DNA of 64,000 nucleotides from Salinispora mooreana (GCF_000379065.1 NZ_KB900614.1:1262107-1326106); one strand, 5' to 3'. Counted from the first letter of the stretch, positions 32,777-41,943 are shown. Made by a program: numbers and translations. Notes: generated by a model from the letters alone, not told the origin.

Positions 32777-34762
32777 ATGAGCGAGGCGTTGGCCAACCTG
32801 TTGAACGAGACGCGCCAGTTCCCGCCGCCGGCCGAGCTCGCCGCGAGCGCCAACGTCACCAGCGAGGCGTACGCCACGGCGGACGCCGACCGGCTGGCCT
32901 TCTGGGAACAGCAGGCCCAGCGACTGACCTGGACGAAGCGCTGGGACCGGGTACTCGACTGGTCAAAGCCGCCATTCGCGAAGTGGTTCGTCGGCGGTCA
33001 GCTCAACGTGGCGTACAACTGCCTGGACCGGCACGTCGAGGCCGGCCGGGGGGACCGGGTCGCGATCCACTGGGAGGGCGAGCCGGGTGACACCCGGACG
33101 ATCACCTACGCGGAGCTACAGAAGCTGACCTGCCAGGCGGCGAACACGCTGACCGAGCTCGGGGTGACCGCCGGCGACCGAGTGGCGATCTACCTGCCAA
33201 TGGTGCCGGAGGCCGTGGTGGCGATGCTGGCCTGCGCCCGGATCGGCGCCACCCACAGCGTGGTCTTCGGCGGCTTCTCCGCCGACGCGTTGACACATCG
33301 GATTCAGGACGCCGCGGCGAAGGTCGTGGTCACCGCCGACGGCGGCTATCGGCGGGGCCGGCCCTCCGCGCTCAAACCGACCGTTGACGAGGCGGTGTCG
33401 AACTGCCCGTCGGTGGAGCACGTGCTGGTGGTCCGCCGCACCGGTGAAGAGTGTGCCTGGTCGGCGAAGGACCGCTGGTGGCACGAGACGGTCGGGCGGG
33501 CGTCGGCCGAGCACCAGGCCACCGCCTTCGACGCCGAGCACCCGCTGTTCATCCTGTACACCAGTGGCACCACTGCTCGTCCGAAGGGGATCCTGCACAC
33601 CACCGGTGGCTACCTGACCCAGGCTTCGTACACGATGCACGGGGTTTTCGACCTCAAACCGGAGAGCGACGTCTACTGGTGCACCGCCGATGTCGGCTGG
33701 GTCACCGGCCACTCGTACATCGTGTATGGCCCGCTCTCCAACGGTGCCACCCAAGTCATGTACGAGGGCACGCCGGACACCCCGCACCGGGGCCGGTTCT
33801 GGGAGCTGGTCGACAAGTACCGGGTGACGATCCTCTACACCGCCCCGACTCTCATTCGTACGATGATGAAGTGGGGTGAGGAGATCCCCGCCGGGTTCGA
33901 TCTGTCCTCCCTGCGCCTCCTGGGCAGCGTCGGCGAGCCGATCAACCCCGAGGCCTGGATGTGGTACCGGCAGCACGTCGGAGCAGGTCGGCTGCCTATT
34001 GTGGATACCTGGTGGCAGACCGAGACCGGGGCCATCATGATCTCTCCGCTGCCCGGGGTGACCCGCGCCAAGCCGGGGTCGGCGATGACTCCGCTACCGG
34101 GAATCAACGGTGACGTGGTAGACGACCAGGGTCAGCCGGTACCCAACGGCGGCGGCGGCTACCTGGTGCTTCGGGAGCCGTGGCCGTCGATGCTGCGGAC
34201 CATCTGGGGCGACGACAATCGGTTCGTGGAGACGTACTGGTCGCGCTTCGGCGCCGGTGCGGGTGGCGGTGACGACTGGGTCTACTTCGCCGGGGACGGC
34301 GCCAAGAAGGACGACGACGGCCACATCTGGCTGCTCGGCCGAGTGGACGATGTGATGCTGGTGTCCGGCCACAACATCTCCACCACCGAGGTGGAGTCGG
34401 CCCTGGTGTCGCACCCGTCGGTGGCCGAGGCGGCGGTGGTCGGCGCGACCGATCCGACCACGGGGCAGGCGATCGTCGCCTTCGCCATCCCCCGAGGCAG
34501 CGCCGATACCGAGGGGACGGCGGGGGCTCAGCTCATCGCGGACCTGCGTAACCACGTCGCGCGCACGTTGGGGCCGATCGCGAAGCCGCGGCAGATCATG
34601 CTCGTGCCGGAGCTTCCGAAGACCCGCTCCGGCAAGATCATGCGACGGTTGCTGCGGGATGTGGCGGAGAACCGGTCCCTGGGCGACGTGACCACGCTGC
34701 AGGACTCCTCGGTGATGGAACTCATCGCCACCGGCATGGGCGCTGGCAGGGGCGAGGACTGA
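32777..34762 (+). CDS. acs: Acetyl-CoA synthetase
   Basis: 661 residues, the usual length. Acetate, ATP and CoA are converted to acetyl-CoA via acetyl-AMP. Motifs: Y-T-S-G-T-T-A-R-P-K-G (adenylation P-loop; most Acs proteins have S-G-S-T-G-K-P-K-G, so A-R is a variant), D-T-W-W-Q-T-E-T-G, and the C-terminal P-K-T-R-S-G-K-I-M-R-R, whose Lys is the acetylation site that controls activity. GAGGGAG precedes ATG 32777; the frame runs back to 32606 without a ribosome-binding site. Confidence 0.96.
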   Translation: MSEALANLLNETRQFPPPAELAASANVTSEAYATADADRLAFWEQQAQRLTWTKRWDRVLDWSKPPFAKWFVGGQLNVAYNCLDRHVEAGRGDRVAIHWEGEPGDTRTITYAELQKLTCQAANTLTELGVTAGDRVAIYLPMVPEAVVAMLACARIGATHSVVFGGFSADALTHRIQDAAAKVVVTADGGYRRGRPSALKPTVDEAVSNCPSVEHVLVVRRTGEECAWSAKDRWWHETVGRASAEHQATAFDAEHPLFILYTSGTTARPKGILHTTGGYLTQASYTMHGVFDLKPESDVYWCTADVGWVTGHSYIVYGPLSNGATQVMYEGTPDTPHRGRFWELVDKYRVTILYTAPTLIRTMMKWGEEIPAGFDLSSLRLLGSVGEPINPEAWMWYRQHVGAGRLPIVDTWWQTETGAIMISPLPGVTRAKPGSAMTPLPGINGDVVDDQGQPVPNGGGGYLVLREPWPSMLRTIWGDDNRFVETYWSRFGAGAGGGDDWVYFAGDGAKKDDDGHIWLLGRVDDVMLVSGHNISTTEVESALVSHPSVAEAAVVGATDPTTGQAIVAFAIPRGSADTEGTAGAQLIADLRNHVARTLGPIAKPRQIMLVPELPKTRSGKIMRRLLRDVAENRSLGDVTTLQDSSVMELIATGMGAGRGED

Positions 34763-34950
34763 GCCGGACCGCACGGTAGGCGTGTGACACCGGATCGCCG
34801 TACCAACAACTTCTTGCACCAAAGTGCCCGGACAGTCTTCCCCTCATCAGCAACGATGTCTATCTTCACCAGTGGTCCCACCCGTGGGATCACCTCACCG
34901 GCCCATGCCCCCCGCTAGGCCGGATTTTCCTTCACCCCCGGAGGTACCGC

Positions 34951-37374
34951 GTGCGCAAAGTCGCAGTGGGTCTACTCGGGCTCTCGCTGACGGCAACGGG
35001 ACTGGCGGTCGGACCGTCCGCCAGTGCCGCGCCGAGGCTTCACCAGCCGACACCGGCTCCCTCAGCCGCAGAGCCTGCCCATGCTGACCACGACCTGCCC
35101 AACCCGCTGGAGGAGAAGCGACGGGCGCTGCGCCAGGAGGGCCTGAGCAACGTCCTCTCCGGCGAGGCGACATCGCAGCGAGTCAACGGCAGCACTGTGG
35201 TCAAGGTCGGTGAGACGGACGGCGGTTCCCCGACCGCCCGTGGTCACCGCGGCAAGAAGGACCAGTACGTCGAACTCTCCCGGGAGAGCACGGACCGGAT
35301 CTTCGTGATCCTGGCCGAGTTCGGCAACGAGCGGCACCCGGACTATCCCGACCAGGACACCGCCCCCGCCTGGCCGGGTCCGGCGCGGTTCGACGGTCCA
35401 CTGCACAACGAGATCCCGGAGCCCAACCGGGCACTGGACAACTCCACGAGCTGGCAGGCGGACTACAGCGCCGACTACTTCCGGACGTTGTACTTCGGCG
35501 AGGCAGCCGGCGACGAGTCGGTAAAGCAGTACTTCGAGGCCCAGTCCTCAGGCCGATACAGCGTCGAGGGCACGGTCACCGACTGGGTCAAGGTTCAGTA
35601 CAACGCGGCCCGCTACGGCCGCTCCCTGGACGACCCCACCGACGCCAACGGTGACGACCCTGCGGTCTGTGGCGGCAATGTCTGCACCAACGTCTGGACC
35701 CTGGTGCAGGACGCCGCGAACCAGTGGGTCGCCGACCAGAAGGCCGCCGGCCGTACCGACGCGGAAATCGCCGATGAGCTCAAGGCGATGGACCAGTGGG
35801 ACCGGTACGACCACGACTCCGACGGCGACTTCAACGAGCCGGACGGCTACATCGACCACTTCCAGATCGTCCACTCCGGTGGCGACATGGCCAACCGCGA
35901 CCCGCACCAGGGCGAGGACGCGATCTGGAGCCACCGTTGGTACGCGTTCGCGTCCGACCAGGGTCGCACCGGCCCGCCGAACTTCCCGGCGGGTGGCACC
36001 CAGATCGGCGACTCCGGCATCTGGATCGGTGACTACACGATCCAGCCGGAAAACGGCGGACGCAGCGTGTTCTACCACGAGTACGCCCACGACCTCGGCC
36101 TGCCGGACGACTACAACGTGGTCAGTGGTGGCGACAACAACAACGAGCACTGGACGCTGATGGCCCAGAGCCGGCTCGGCGCCGAAGGTGACGGCGGCAT
36201 CGGTGAGCGCGGCGGTGACCTGGGGGCCTGGAACAAGCTCCAGCTCGGCTGGCTCGACTACGAGGTGGTCGACGCGGGTCAGAAACGCACCATGACCCTC
36301 GGCCCGCAGGAGTACAACTCCAAGAAGCCGCAGGCCGCTGTGGTCGTGCTCCCGAAGCGGGAGTACGAGTTCGACAACGGTGCGCCGTTCGCCGGAACGA
36401 AGCAGTTCTTCTCCGGCAACGAGGACGGCCTCAACAACACGATGACCCGGACGCTGGACTTCAGCGGAAAGTCGTCGGCCGCGTTGACGATGAAGGGCCG
36501 CTACAGCATTGAGGCCGACTACGACTACCTCTTCTTCGAGGTGTCGGAGGACGGTGGCGACACCTGGATGCCGCTGCCCGGCACCGCCGACGGCAACCCG
36601 TTCAAGGAGATCTCTCCGGGACGGTTCGCCCTGGACGGTAGTAGCAACGACGAATGGGTCGACGTCAACATTCCGATGGATGCCCAGGCCGGCAAGTCGG
36701 TCCAGTTCCGGCTGCGCTACCAGACCGACGGTGGCGTCTCCGAGGGCGGCTTCTACGGCGACGAGATCACCGTCACCGCCGACGGCGAGACGATCCTCAA
36801 CGACGGTGGGGAGACCGGGGTCGGCGACTGGGCCCTGGCCGGTTGGAGCATCGCCGAGGAGAAGTACACCCAGCTCTTCGACAACTACTACATCGCCGGT
36901 CACCGGTCATACGTCTCGTACGACAAGTACCTGAAGACCGGGCCGTACTACTTCGGGTACGCGAACACCCGCCCGGACTGGGTGGACCACTACGCGTACC
37001 AGGAGGGGCTGCTGATTTCCTACTGGAACACCCGGTGGGCGGACAACGACACGTTCGCGCACCCGGGTGAGGGGCGCAACCTCTACATCGACTCGCGCCC
37101 GCGGCCGATCTACAACCTGACCGGCGAGCCATGGCGGGCCCGGGTCCAGGTGTACGACGCGCCGTTCAGCCTCGAGAAGGCGGACTCGTTCACGCTGCAC
37201 ATCGACAGCCAGCCGCAGTACATCCGGGGCCAGGCCGCGCAGCCGCTCTTCGACGACACCAAGAAGTACTGGTATGAGGAGCTGCCCAACCACGGGGTGA
37301 AGCTCCCCGCGACCGGCACAAAGATCGAGGTGCTGAAGCAGAAGGGCACCTCAATCAAGGTCCGCTTCAGGTAA
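34951..37374 (+). CDS. Secreted M6 (immune inhibitor A) family metalloprotease, 807 aa
   Basis: GTG start with GGAGG 8 bases upstream. The signal peptide M-R-K-V-A-V-G-L-L-G-L ends near A-S-A-A-P. The zinc site is H-E-Y-A-H-D-L-G-L-P-D near residue 376, the M6 form of HExxH followed by D-L-G-L-P-D. The mature N-terminus (residues 30-110) is a likely propeptide. After the catalytic domain come beta-rich segments with acidic loops, including a MAM-like or immune-inhibitor-A fold (F-F-E-V-S-E-D-G-G-D-T-W and F-R-L-R-Y-Q-T-D-G-G). Secreted protein-degrading enzyme; targets unknown. A long perfect hairpin follows. Confidence 0.9.
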   Translation: MRKVAVGLLGLSLTATGLAVGPSASAAPRLHQPTPAPSAAEPAHADHDLPNPLEEKRRALRQEGLSNVLSGEATSQRVNGSTVVKVGETDGGSPTARGHRGKKDQYVELSRESTDRIFVILAEFGNERHPDYPDQDTAPAWPGPARFDGPLHNEIPEPNRALDNSTSWQADYSADYFRTLYFGEAAGDESVKQYFEAQSSGRYSVEGTVTDWVKVQYNAARYGRSLDDPTDANGDDPAVCGGNVCTNVWTLVQDAANQWVADQKAAGRTDAEIADELKAMDQWDRYDHDSDGDFNEPDGYIDHFQIVHSGGDMANRDPHQGEDAIWSHRWYAFASDQGRTGPPNFPAGGTQIGDSGIWIGDYTIQPENGGRSVFYHEYAHDLGLPDDYNVVSGGDNNNEHWTLMAQSRLGAEGDGGIGERGGDLGAWNKLQLGWLDYEVVDAGQKRTMTLGPQEYNSKKPQAAVVVLPKREYEFDNGAPFAGTKQFFSGNEDGLNNTMTRTLDFSGKSSAALTMKGRYSIEADYDYLFFEVSEDGGDTWMPLPGTADGNPFKEISPGRFALDGSSNDEWVDVNIPMDAQAGKSVQFRLRYQTDGGVSEGGFYGDEITVTADGETILNDGGETGVGDWALAGWSIAEEKYTQLFDNYYIAGHRSYVSYDKYLKTGPYYFGYANTRPDWVDHYAYQEGLLISYWNTRWADNDTFAHPGEGRNLYIDSRPRPIYNLTGEPWRARVQVYDAPFSLEKADSFTLHIDSQPQYIRGQAAQPLFDDTKKYWYEELPNHGVKLPATGTKIEVLKQKGTSIKVRFR

Positions 37375-37380
37375 CGAGAA

Positions 37381-37435
37381 CCGTACAAGGGTGATGCCCG
37401 GGCCGGTGACCGGCCCGGGCATCACCCTTGTACGG
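37381..37435 (+). terminator. 27-bp perfect inverted repeat, terminator of the M6 protease gene
   Basis: Two perfect 27-base arms, beginning CCGTACAAGGGTGATGCCCG, around a single central base, 7 bases after the stop codon. It is the longest perfect stem seen in the window. Confidence 0.85.
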
Positions 37436-37505
37436 ATCGACCACGACACCGGTTCGGCTCTGGGCCCGCTGCGCTCCGCGTCGGGCCCGGTTATGACCCG
37501 GGCCT

Positions 37506-37511
37506 TAGGCT
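37506..37511 (+). promoter_or_regulatory. -10 element (TAGGCT) of the alpha/beta hydrolase gene, leaderless
   Basis: A TANNNT box ending 7 bases before ATG 37519. No ribosome-binding site lies upstream of the ATG. Confidence 0.55.
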
Positions 37512-37518
37512 GTGCCAC

Positions 37519-38451
37519 ATGACCGAGCAGCGCAACGGGGCCCTTGACGAGTCCTGCGTCCTCGCCGAGGGGCCATGGACGCACCGGTTCGTCGGCGCCA
37601 ACGGCAGCCGGTTCCACGTGGTCGAGGCCGGAACCGGCCCGATGGTGCTCTTCCTGCACAGCTTTCCGGAGCACTGGTGGGCGTGGCACGACATGCTACC
37701 GGCGGTCGCCGACGCCGGCTTCCGGGCAGTCGCGGTTGACCTACGCGGCTACGGCGCGAGCGACAAGCCACCCCGGGGATACGACGGCTACACCCAGGCC
37801 GGCGATGTCGCTGGGCTGATCCGGGCGCTGGGCGAGCGCTCCGCCACCGTAGTGGGCTCCGGTGCCGGCGGGATGCTGGGCTGGACAGCAACGTCTTTCT
37901 ACCCGACCCTGGTCCGCCGACTGGTGGTGCTCGGCGCCCCACACCCGCTCCGGCTACGGGCCGCGATCTTCGCAGATCCGCGTGGCCAGTTCGCTGCCTC
38001 CACGCCAACGCTGCCGTTCCAGCTACCGCGCTACGAGCACGTGCTGACCCGCGACGACGGGGCGGCGGTAACGGAGATCCTGCGCCGCTGGGGCGGGCCA
38101 CGCTGGGTGCAGAGCCCGGAATTCGAACCGTACGCGGCCCGGTGCCGGACGGCGATGCAGATCCCGCAGGCGGCGTTCTGCGCCCTGGAGGGCTACCGGT
38201 GGGCTTTCCGATCCGCGCTACGGCTGCACGGCTACCGCTTCGTTCGGCTCATGCAGAAGCCACTCGTCACGCCGACCCTCCAGTTACACGGCGCCCTTGA
38301 CCGGGCGATCCTGCCGCGTACCGCCCAGGGCTCCGGCCGGTACGTGGTGGCCCCGTACGAGTGGCGCCTGCTCGACCAGGTCGGGCACTTCCCGCACGTG
38401 GAGGCCCCGGAGATCGTGCTCGGCGAGATCCTGCGCTGGGCGAAGTCCTAG
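37519..38451 (+). CDS. Alpha/beta hydrolase of epoxide hydrolase type, nucleophile missing
   Basis: 310 residues. The oxyanion-hole segment is L-H-S-F-P-E-H-W-W-A-W (family H-G-F-P-E), the strand-turn is V-D-L-R-G-Y-G-A-S-D-K-P, and the C-terminal His is in V-G-H-F-P-H near residue 290. At the nucleophile elbow, where epoxide hydrolases have G-H-D-W-G-G and dehalogenases or esterases have Asp or Ser, this protein has G-S-G-A-G-G (residues 113-118), with Gly115 in the nucleophile position. The fold is intact but the classical mechanism is not possible unless Ser114 substitutes. It sits after the M6 protease terminator and is followed by opposite-strand genes. Confidence 0.8.
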   Translation: MTEQRNGALDESCVLAEGPWTHRFVGANGSRFHVVEAGTGPMVLFLHSFPEHWWAWHDMLPAVADAGFRAVAVDLRGYGASDKPPRGYDGYTQAGDVAGLIRALGERSATVVGSGAGGMLGWTATSFYPTLVRRLVVLGAPHPLRLRAAIFADPRGQFAASTPTLPFQLPRYEHVLTRDDGAAVTEILRRWGGPRWVQSPEFEPYAARCRTAMQIPQAAFCALEGYRWAFRSALRLHGYRFVRLMQKPLVTPTLQLHGALDRAILPRTAQGSGRYVVAPYEWRLLDQVGHFPHVEAPEIVLGEILRWAKS

Positions 38452-38461
38452 CTGACCGGCG

Positions 38462-38827
38462 CTAGACGCGAAGCTCCCGCAGGTCGCGAACCTCCGCGGC
38501 CGGTGCCCAGCCCTGGTAGACGCCGTAGTCGAACGCCTCGAGCCCCATCGCCTCGGCGACTGGCCAGCGCCCACCCGTGTACTCGACTCGCAGCCAACCG
38601 TCGTGTTCGCCCAACACGATGAACGGCTGCTGCTGCCAGGTGCAGGCGGTGCGGATGTACGTCAGCTCGTCAACCTCGGCGGCCGGCACGATGCGTAGAT
38701 GGCGGCCGGGGTGTACCTCGGTAAAGCCCGCGCCCGGCTCGCGCTGATAGAGCCGGACGTCATCACCGTCTGGGCTGGCCTGGTACTCGCGGTCCCGCCA
38801 GCGAGCCACGTACCCGTCCCGTGTCAC
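38462..38827 (-). CDS. Small protein coupled to the SseB-repeat protein, 121 aa
   Basis: Soluble, beta-rich and acidic, with M-T-R-D-G-Y-V-A-R-W-R-D-R-E-Y at the N-terminus, a later T-A-C-T-W-Q-Q-Q-P-F and W-L-R-V-E-Y-T-G-G-R-W. No signal peptide or catalytic motif was recognised. Its ATG overlaps the stop of the large upstream gene by 4 bases (ATGA), so the two are co-translated. Size, downstream position and coupling resemble an immunity gene after a polymorphic toxin, but no immunity family could be assigned. Confidence 0.6.
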   Translation of the reverse strand: MTRDGYVARWRDREYQASPDGDDVRLYQREPGAGFTEVHPGRHLRIVPAAEVDELTYIRTACTWQQQPFIVLGEHDGWLRVEYTGGRWPVAEAMGLEAFDYGVYQGWAPAAEVRDLRELRV

Positions 38828-41232
38828 CCGTCACCCGCCCGCCGCCACCGCAGTACGTCAACATCCAACGTGGCGACGAGCCGTTCGGTGCCGTCCGCGC
38901 CGATCCGCCACAGCTGCGTGCCGTGTGGCAGCCGGGCGCTGTCGATCTTGAACTCCGCCACGACATCGCTACTCTCGCTCGGAGCGAAGCCGTTGCCACG
39001 GAACGGCGGCCGTTCGATCACCCAGCCCTCCATGGCCCGCAGCGCAGCTTCGCTCTGCCCGCCGTACGGGATCCGGTAGAGGTTCGGCCGAAACGCCGGC
39101 CACCGCAGTACGTAGATCTTCTCGGCGCTGCGCTCGAAGGGAGAGCCGGGGTAGCCCAGGCCGAGTGCGTCGTAGAGCTGGGCCGGGGTGCTCAGATGTG
39201 CCAGCTCGCCCGCCCGGTGCACGAAACCGGAGACGCGGTCGTACCCCCGCTCCAGGTAGTAGGCGAGTTGGCTGGCGGCCACCGCCTTCTGCATCAGGAC
39301 GGGGGTCGTGGACTCGGGACTCGGCGGCTGGTAACGCGGCCGGTCGGTCGGTGCCGGCTGGTCCGGCGGCGCCGATGCGGCCGGTGCCGCCTCTGGCTCT
39401 GGCCGATCCTCGCCGAGGCCCACCTCCACCGCCCAGTTGGCGAGCCCGACGATCTGCTCGCCGGGCATCGTCGTGCCGATCGGGGCTCCCGGATTGACGA
39501 CGAACGACCACGACCGATCCGGCCAGTGCTGGATGAGCTGCACGAAGCGAACTCGGATGGTCTCGACGGTCCCGGTGGTGTGGTCGGCGAGCCGCTCCGG
39601 AGAGGTGTAGACGACCACGGACACCGCTCCGTCCAGCTCCTCGGTCCGCCAGACGAACCCCGCCCCACCGGGCCGGCTACCCGGTGCCGAGTCGGCCGCC
39701 ACCGGAAGCAACACCTGGGCCAGCAGTAGCGTCGACAGGAAGGTGTCGGTGTTGCCGCTGGTGGCCGCCGTGACCAGGTCCACCTCGACCTCATTGGCCG
39801 GTGTGAAGTCCGACGGCACGGATGTCGGGGTCGACGTCGGGCTCGGGGGAAGGTCACCTACGTCCACCACGTTGATCCGCATCGTGGCCTCGACCGGGTC
39901 ACCGCTGGCGGGGAGCGCCGGGTCACCGCCGACCGGGACCGCGGCGTCACCGCCGACGGGAGCCGCACCCGCCGCTACCGCTATCGGCATTGTCGCCGAT
40001 GCATCGTCCGAGCCGGCAGTGGTCAGATTCCGGGCTTGGACGACCGTTCCCTCGATCACCGTCGGCGGAGGAGTCCGCCGGGGTAGCGAACCGGAGGCCG
40101 GTGCGGCGATCGGGCTCGGCTCCGACTCCGTCGAGGTAGGCCGGGGCGGGGAGTGCGCCTCCGCCGCAGCGGTGCGACGCGCGTACCGCCGGAGGGTCGC
40201 CGGGTCGGGCACCGGGAAACCGACAGTCCGGGCCTCCTCCGTTGCCGCCTGCTGCGCAGCCAGCCCGGGTGCCGGCTCACCGGGCGGGGCAGCACCATCC
40301 TGGTTGACCCCGGTCGTGGCTCGGGCCGAGAACATCGGCGACGTGGCCGGCGGCGGTTCACTGGCCGGTCGGCGGCGCGGGAACTGTTGGGCGCCCCGAG
40401 TAAGGCGTGACGGTCGGACGCTGCGCTCATCTCGGTCGCTCCGGGCCGCGGCCGGTTCGAAGAAGGACCGGCGACTGGGGGGCTGCTCGGGGAGACCCCG
40501 GGGTTGCCCCCTCGGCGGTACGGCTCCATCGGCGGGGCCGGGCCCGGGCGGGCGAGCCCCGGGGGGAACCGGGTCCCCACCGGCGACGCGGCCAGCATCC
40601 ATCACCGGCCGCCGGAGGGCGGCCGCGCGCAGGTCGGCTGGGGTACGCAGCGGCGTGCCCGAGGACGACGTGGATGGTGCCGGGCGCAGAGGGGCGATGC
40701 CCTCGGGTGTTCGGCCAGCCCGCGGAGCGCGGTCCTGCCCCTTCGCCCCGGCGGCCGGCTCCGCCTCCCGGCGCTCGAAGGGACGGGGTCGGGGGTGGGT
40801 CTCGTCGCGCTCCAGCCGGGCCCGAGTCCCCATCGTGCGACCGGGCAGGCGGACATCGCCACGGGAGAGCTGAGCGACATACCACGCCGGCAGGTAGCCC
40901 TCGATGGGTAGGCCCGGGTTGACCGCCAGCCACCACTCGTGGTTGGGCCAATGGTCGACAAGCTCGGCGTAGGCGACTCGGCGGTTTGCGCCCGCATGCT
41001 CACCGAGGCCGACGCGCAGCGCGGCGACCGAGGTAAACGCCAGCACGTGGGTTCGGCCACCGGTGGTCCAGGTGCCCCAGTTCATCGACGCCTGGCCGGC
41101 CAACGCCGATGCGGAGACGGGCAGCAGCAGCTCTGTACGGGCCAGGACGCGGAAGTATCGTTGCTGGTCGTTGGCACGCAACGCGTCACGGAGCGTCACC
41201 TCCACCTCGGTGGCCGGCTCCCATTCGGTCAA
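38824..41232 (-). CDS. Tandem SseB-domain protein with unknown C-terminal domain, 802 aa
   Basis: Three parts. Residues 1-135 and about 490-620 are two copies of an SseB-like domain: both have E-V-E/D-V-x-L, then L-L-L-P-V, then V-D/Q-H-W-P-x-x-x-W with V-N-P-G-x-P-I. Between them lies a long Pro/Arg/Ala-rich disordered stretch. The last 140 residues form a distinct compact domain (G-Y-D-R-V-S-G-F-V-H-R, L-Y-D-A-L-G-L-G-Y, Y-V-L-R-W-P-A-F, L-Y-R-I-P-Y-G-G) that I do not recognise. No signal peptide or membrane helix. The 121-residue gene overlaps its stop. SseB domains occur in secretion and polymorphic toxin contexts in actinobacteria. Confidence 0.65.
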   Translation of the reverse strand: MTEWEPATEVEVTLRDALRANDQQRYFRVLARTELLLPVSASALAGQASMNWGTWTTGGRTHVLAFTSVAALRVGLGEHAGANRRVAYAELVDHWPNHEWWLAVNPGLPIEGYLPAWYVAQLSRGDVRLPGRTMGTRARLERDETHPRPRPFERREAEPAAGAKGQDRAPRAGRTPEGIAPLRPAPSTSSSGTPLRTPADLRAAALRRPVMDAGRVAGGDPVPPGARPPGPGPADGAVPPRGQPRGLPEQPPSRRSFFEPAAARSDRDERSVRPSRLTRGAQQFPRRRPASEPPPATSPMFSARATTGVNQDGAAPPGEPAPGLAAQQAATEEARTVGFPVPDPATLRRYARRTAAAEAHSPPRPTSTESEPSPIAAPASGSLPRRTPPPTVIEGTVVQARNLTTAGSDDASATMPIAVAAGAAPVGGDAAVPVGGDPALPASGDPVEATMRINVVDVGDLPPSPTSTPTSVPSDFTPANEVEVDLVTAATSGNTDTFLSTLLLAQVLLPVAADSAPGSRPGGAGFVWRTEELDGAVSVVVYTSPERLADHTTGTVETIRVRFVQLIQHWPDRSWSFVVNPGAPIGTTMPGEQIVGLANWAVEVGLGEDRPEPEAAPAASAPPDQPAPTDRPRYQPPSPESTTPVLMQKAVAASQLAYYLERGYDRVSGFVHRAGELAHLSTPAQLYDALGLGYPGSPFERSAEKIYVLRWPAFRPNLYRIPYGGQSEAALRAMEGWVIERPPFRGNGFAPSESSDVVAEFKIDSARLPHGTQLWRIGADGTERLVATLDVDVLRWRRAGDG

Positions 41233-41542
41233 GGCCAGCTCTCCTCCCGGCGACAGCGCACGCGTATGGGATCCAATCTACAAGGTGCCGCAAGATCCGC
41301 ATGGCCTGGCCGTACCGGATCGCCACGCGCGACAACACCCCGCTCCGGTGTCGATACGACCCGAAGTCGGTCGCTGCCGCGGAACCGGTCCGCCCCTCGC
41401 GCCGCTTCTTCAGCAGCCCTACTCGCGATGCTCGCGCCAGGCGTGGGGAGGCCCAGACCCCACAGGTTCCAGGCCGAGGTTTCCGCGGCAGACCGACCCC
41501 GAGTCTTCCCTGGAAGAACAGTCCGTGGCAGCATTCTCCGCC

Positions 41543-41929
41543 ATGGGTTTCCTGAAAGGGCTCTTAATCCGGTTGGGTATCACCGCGGTCGCCTTCTGGC
41601 TGGCCACACTCCTGATCCCGGGCATCACGCTGGATGCGAATTCGGCCACCGAGACGGTCACCACGCTGATCCTCGTCGCCGCGATCTTCGGCGTCGTCAA
41701 CGCGGTGCTCCAACCGATCATCAGGACGGTGGGCTGCGGCCTCTACCTCCTCACCCTCGGGTTGATCGCCCTGGTCGTCAACGGTCTGCTGTTCCTCCTG
41801 ACCAGCTGGATCGCCGGTGAGGCCGGGCTGCCCTTCCACGTCGACGGGTTCTGGCCAGCCGCCGTCCTCGGCGCGCTCTTCATCGGTGTGGTCACCTGGC
41901 TACTCGGCGCCGTCTTCGACCGCGACTAG
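41543..41929 (+). CDS. Four-helix membrane protein, phage holin superfamily IV (DUF360)
   Basis: 128 residues with four hydrophobic helices: R-L-G-I-T-A-V-A-F-W-L-A, L-I-L-V-A-A-I-F-G-V-V-N-A-V-L-Q-P, L-Y-L-L-T-L-G-L-I-A-L-V-V-N and A-V-L-G-A-L-F-I-G-V-V-T-W. N-A-V-L-Q-P-I-I and D-G-F-W-P-A-A-V-L-G-A are typical of this chromosomal family. It is not evidence of a phage. The ATG at 41543 is chosen because the long frame to 41063 is noncoding upstream. The stop codon TAG is part of the CTAG at the left end of the inverted-repeat cassette. Confidence 0.85.
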   Translation: MGFLKGLLIRLGITAVAFWLATLLIPGITLDANSATETVTTLILVAAIFGVVNAVLQPIIRTVGCGLYLLTLGLIALVVNGLLFLLTSWIAGEAGLPFHVDGFWPAAVLGALFIGVVTWLLGAVFDRD

Positions 41930-41943
41930 GAGCGTGGGTCAGT
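41926..41943 (+). repeat. Left terminal inverted repeat
   Basis: CTAGGAGCGTGGGTCAGT, whose first four bases overlap the stop codon of the four-helix membrane protein (GAC-TAG). Confidence 0.85.

Noticed and set aside
39743..40873. 376-residue plus-strand frame opposite the SseB-repeat protein
   Set aside because: It is antisense to the Pro/Arg-rich linker; the minus-strand frame has two matching domains and a coupled downstream gene.
41543..41929. Prophage indication from the holin-like protein
   Set aside because: This holin superfamily IV/DUF360 protein is a common chromosomal membrane protein; no other phage gene is nearby.
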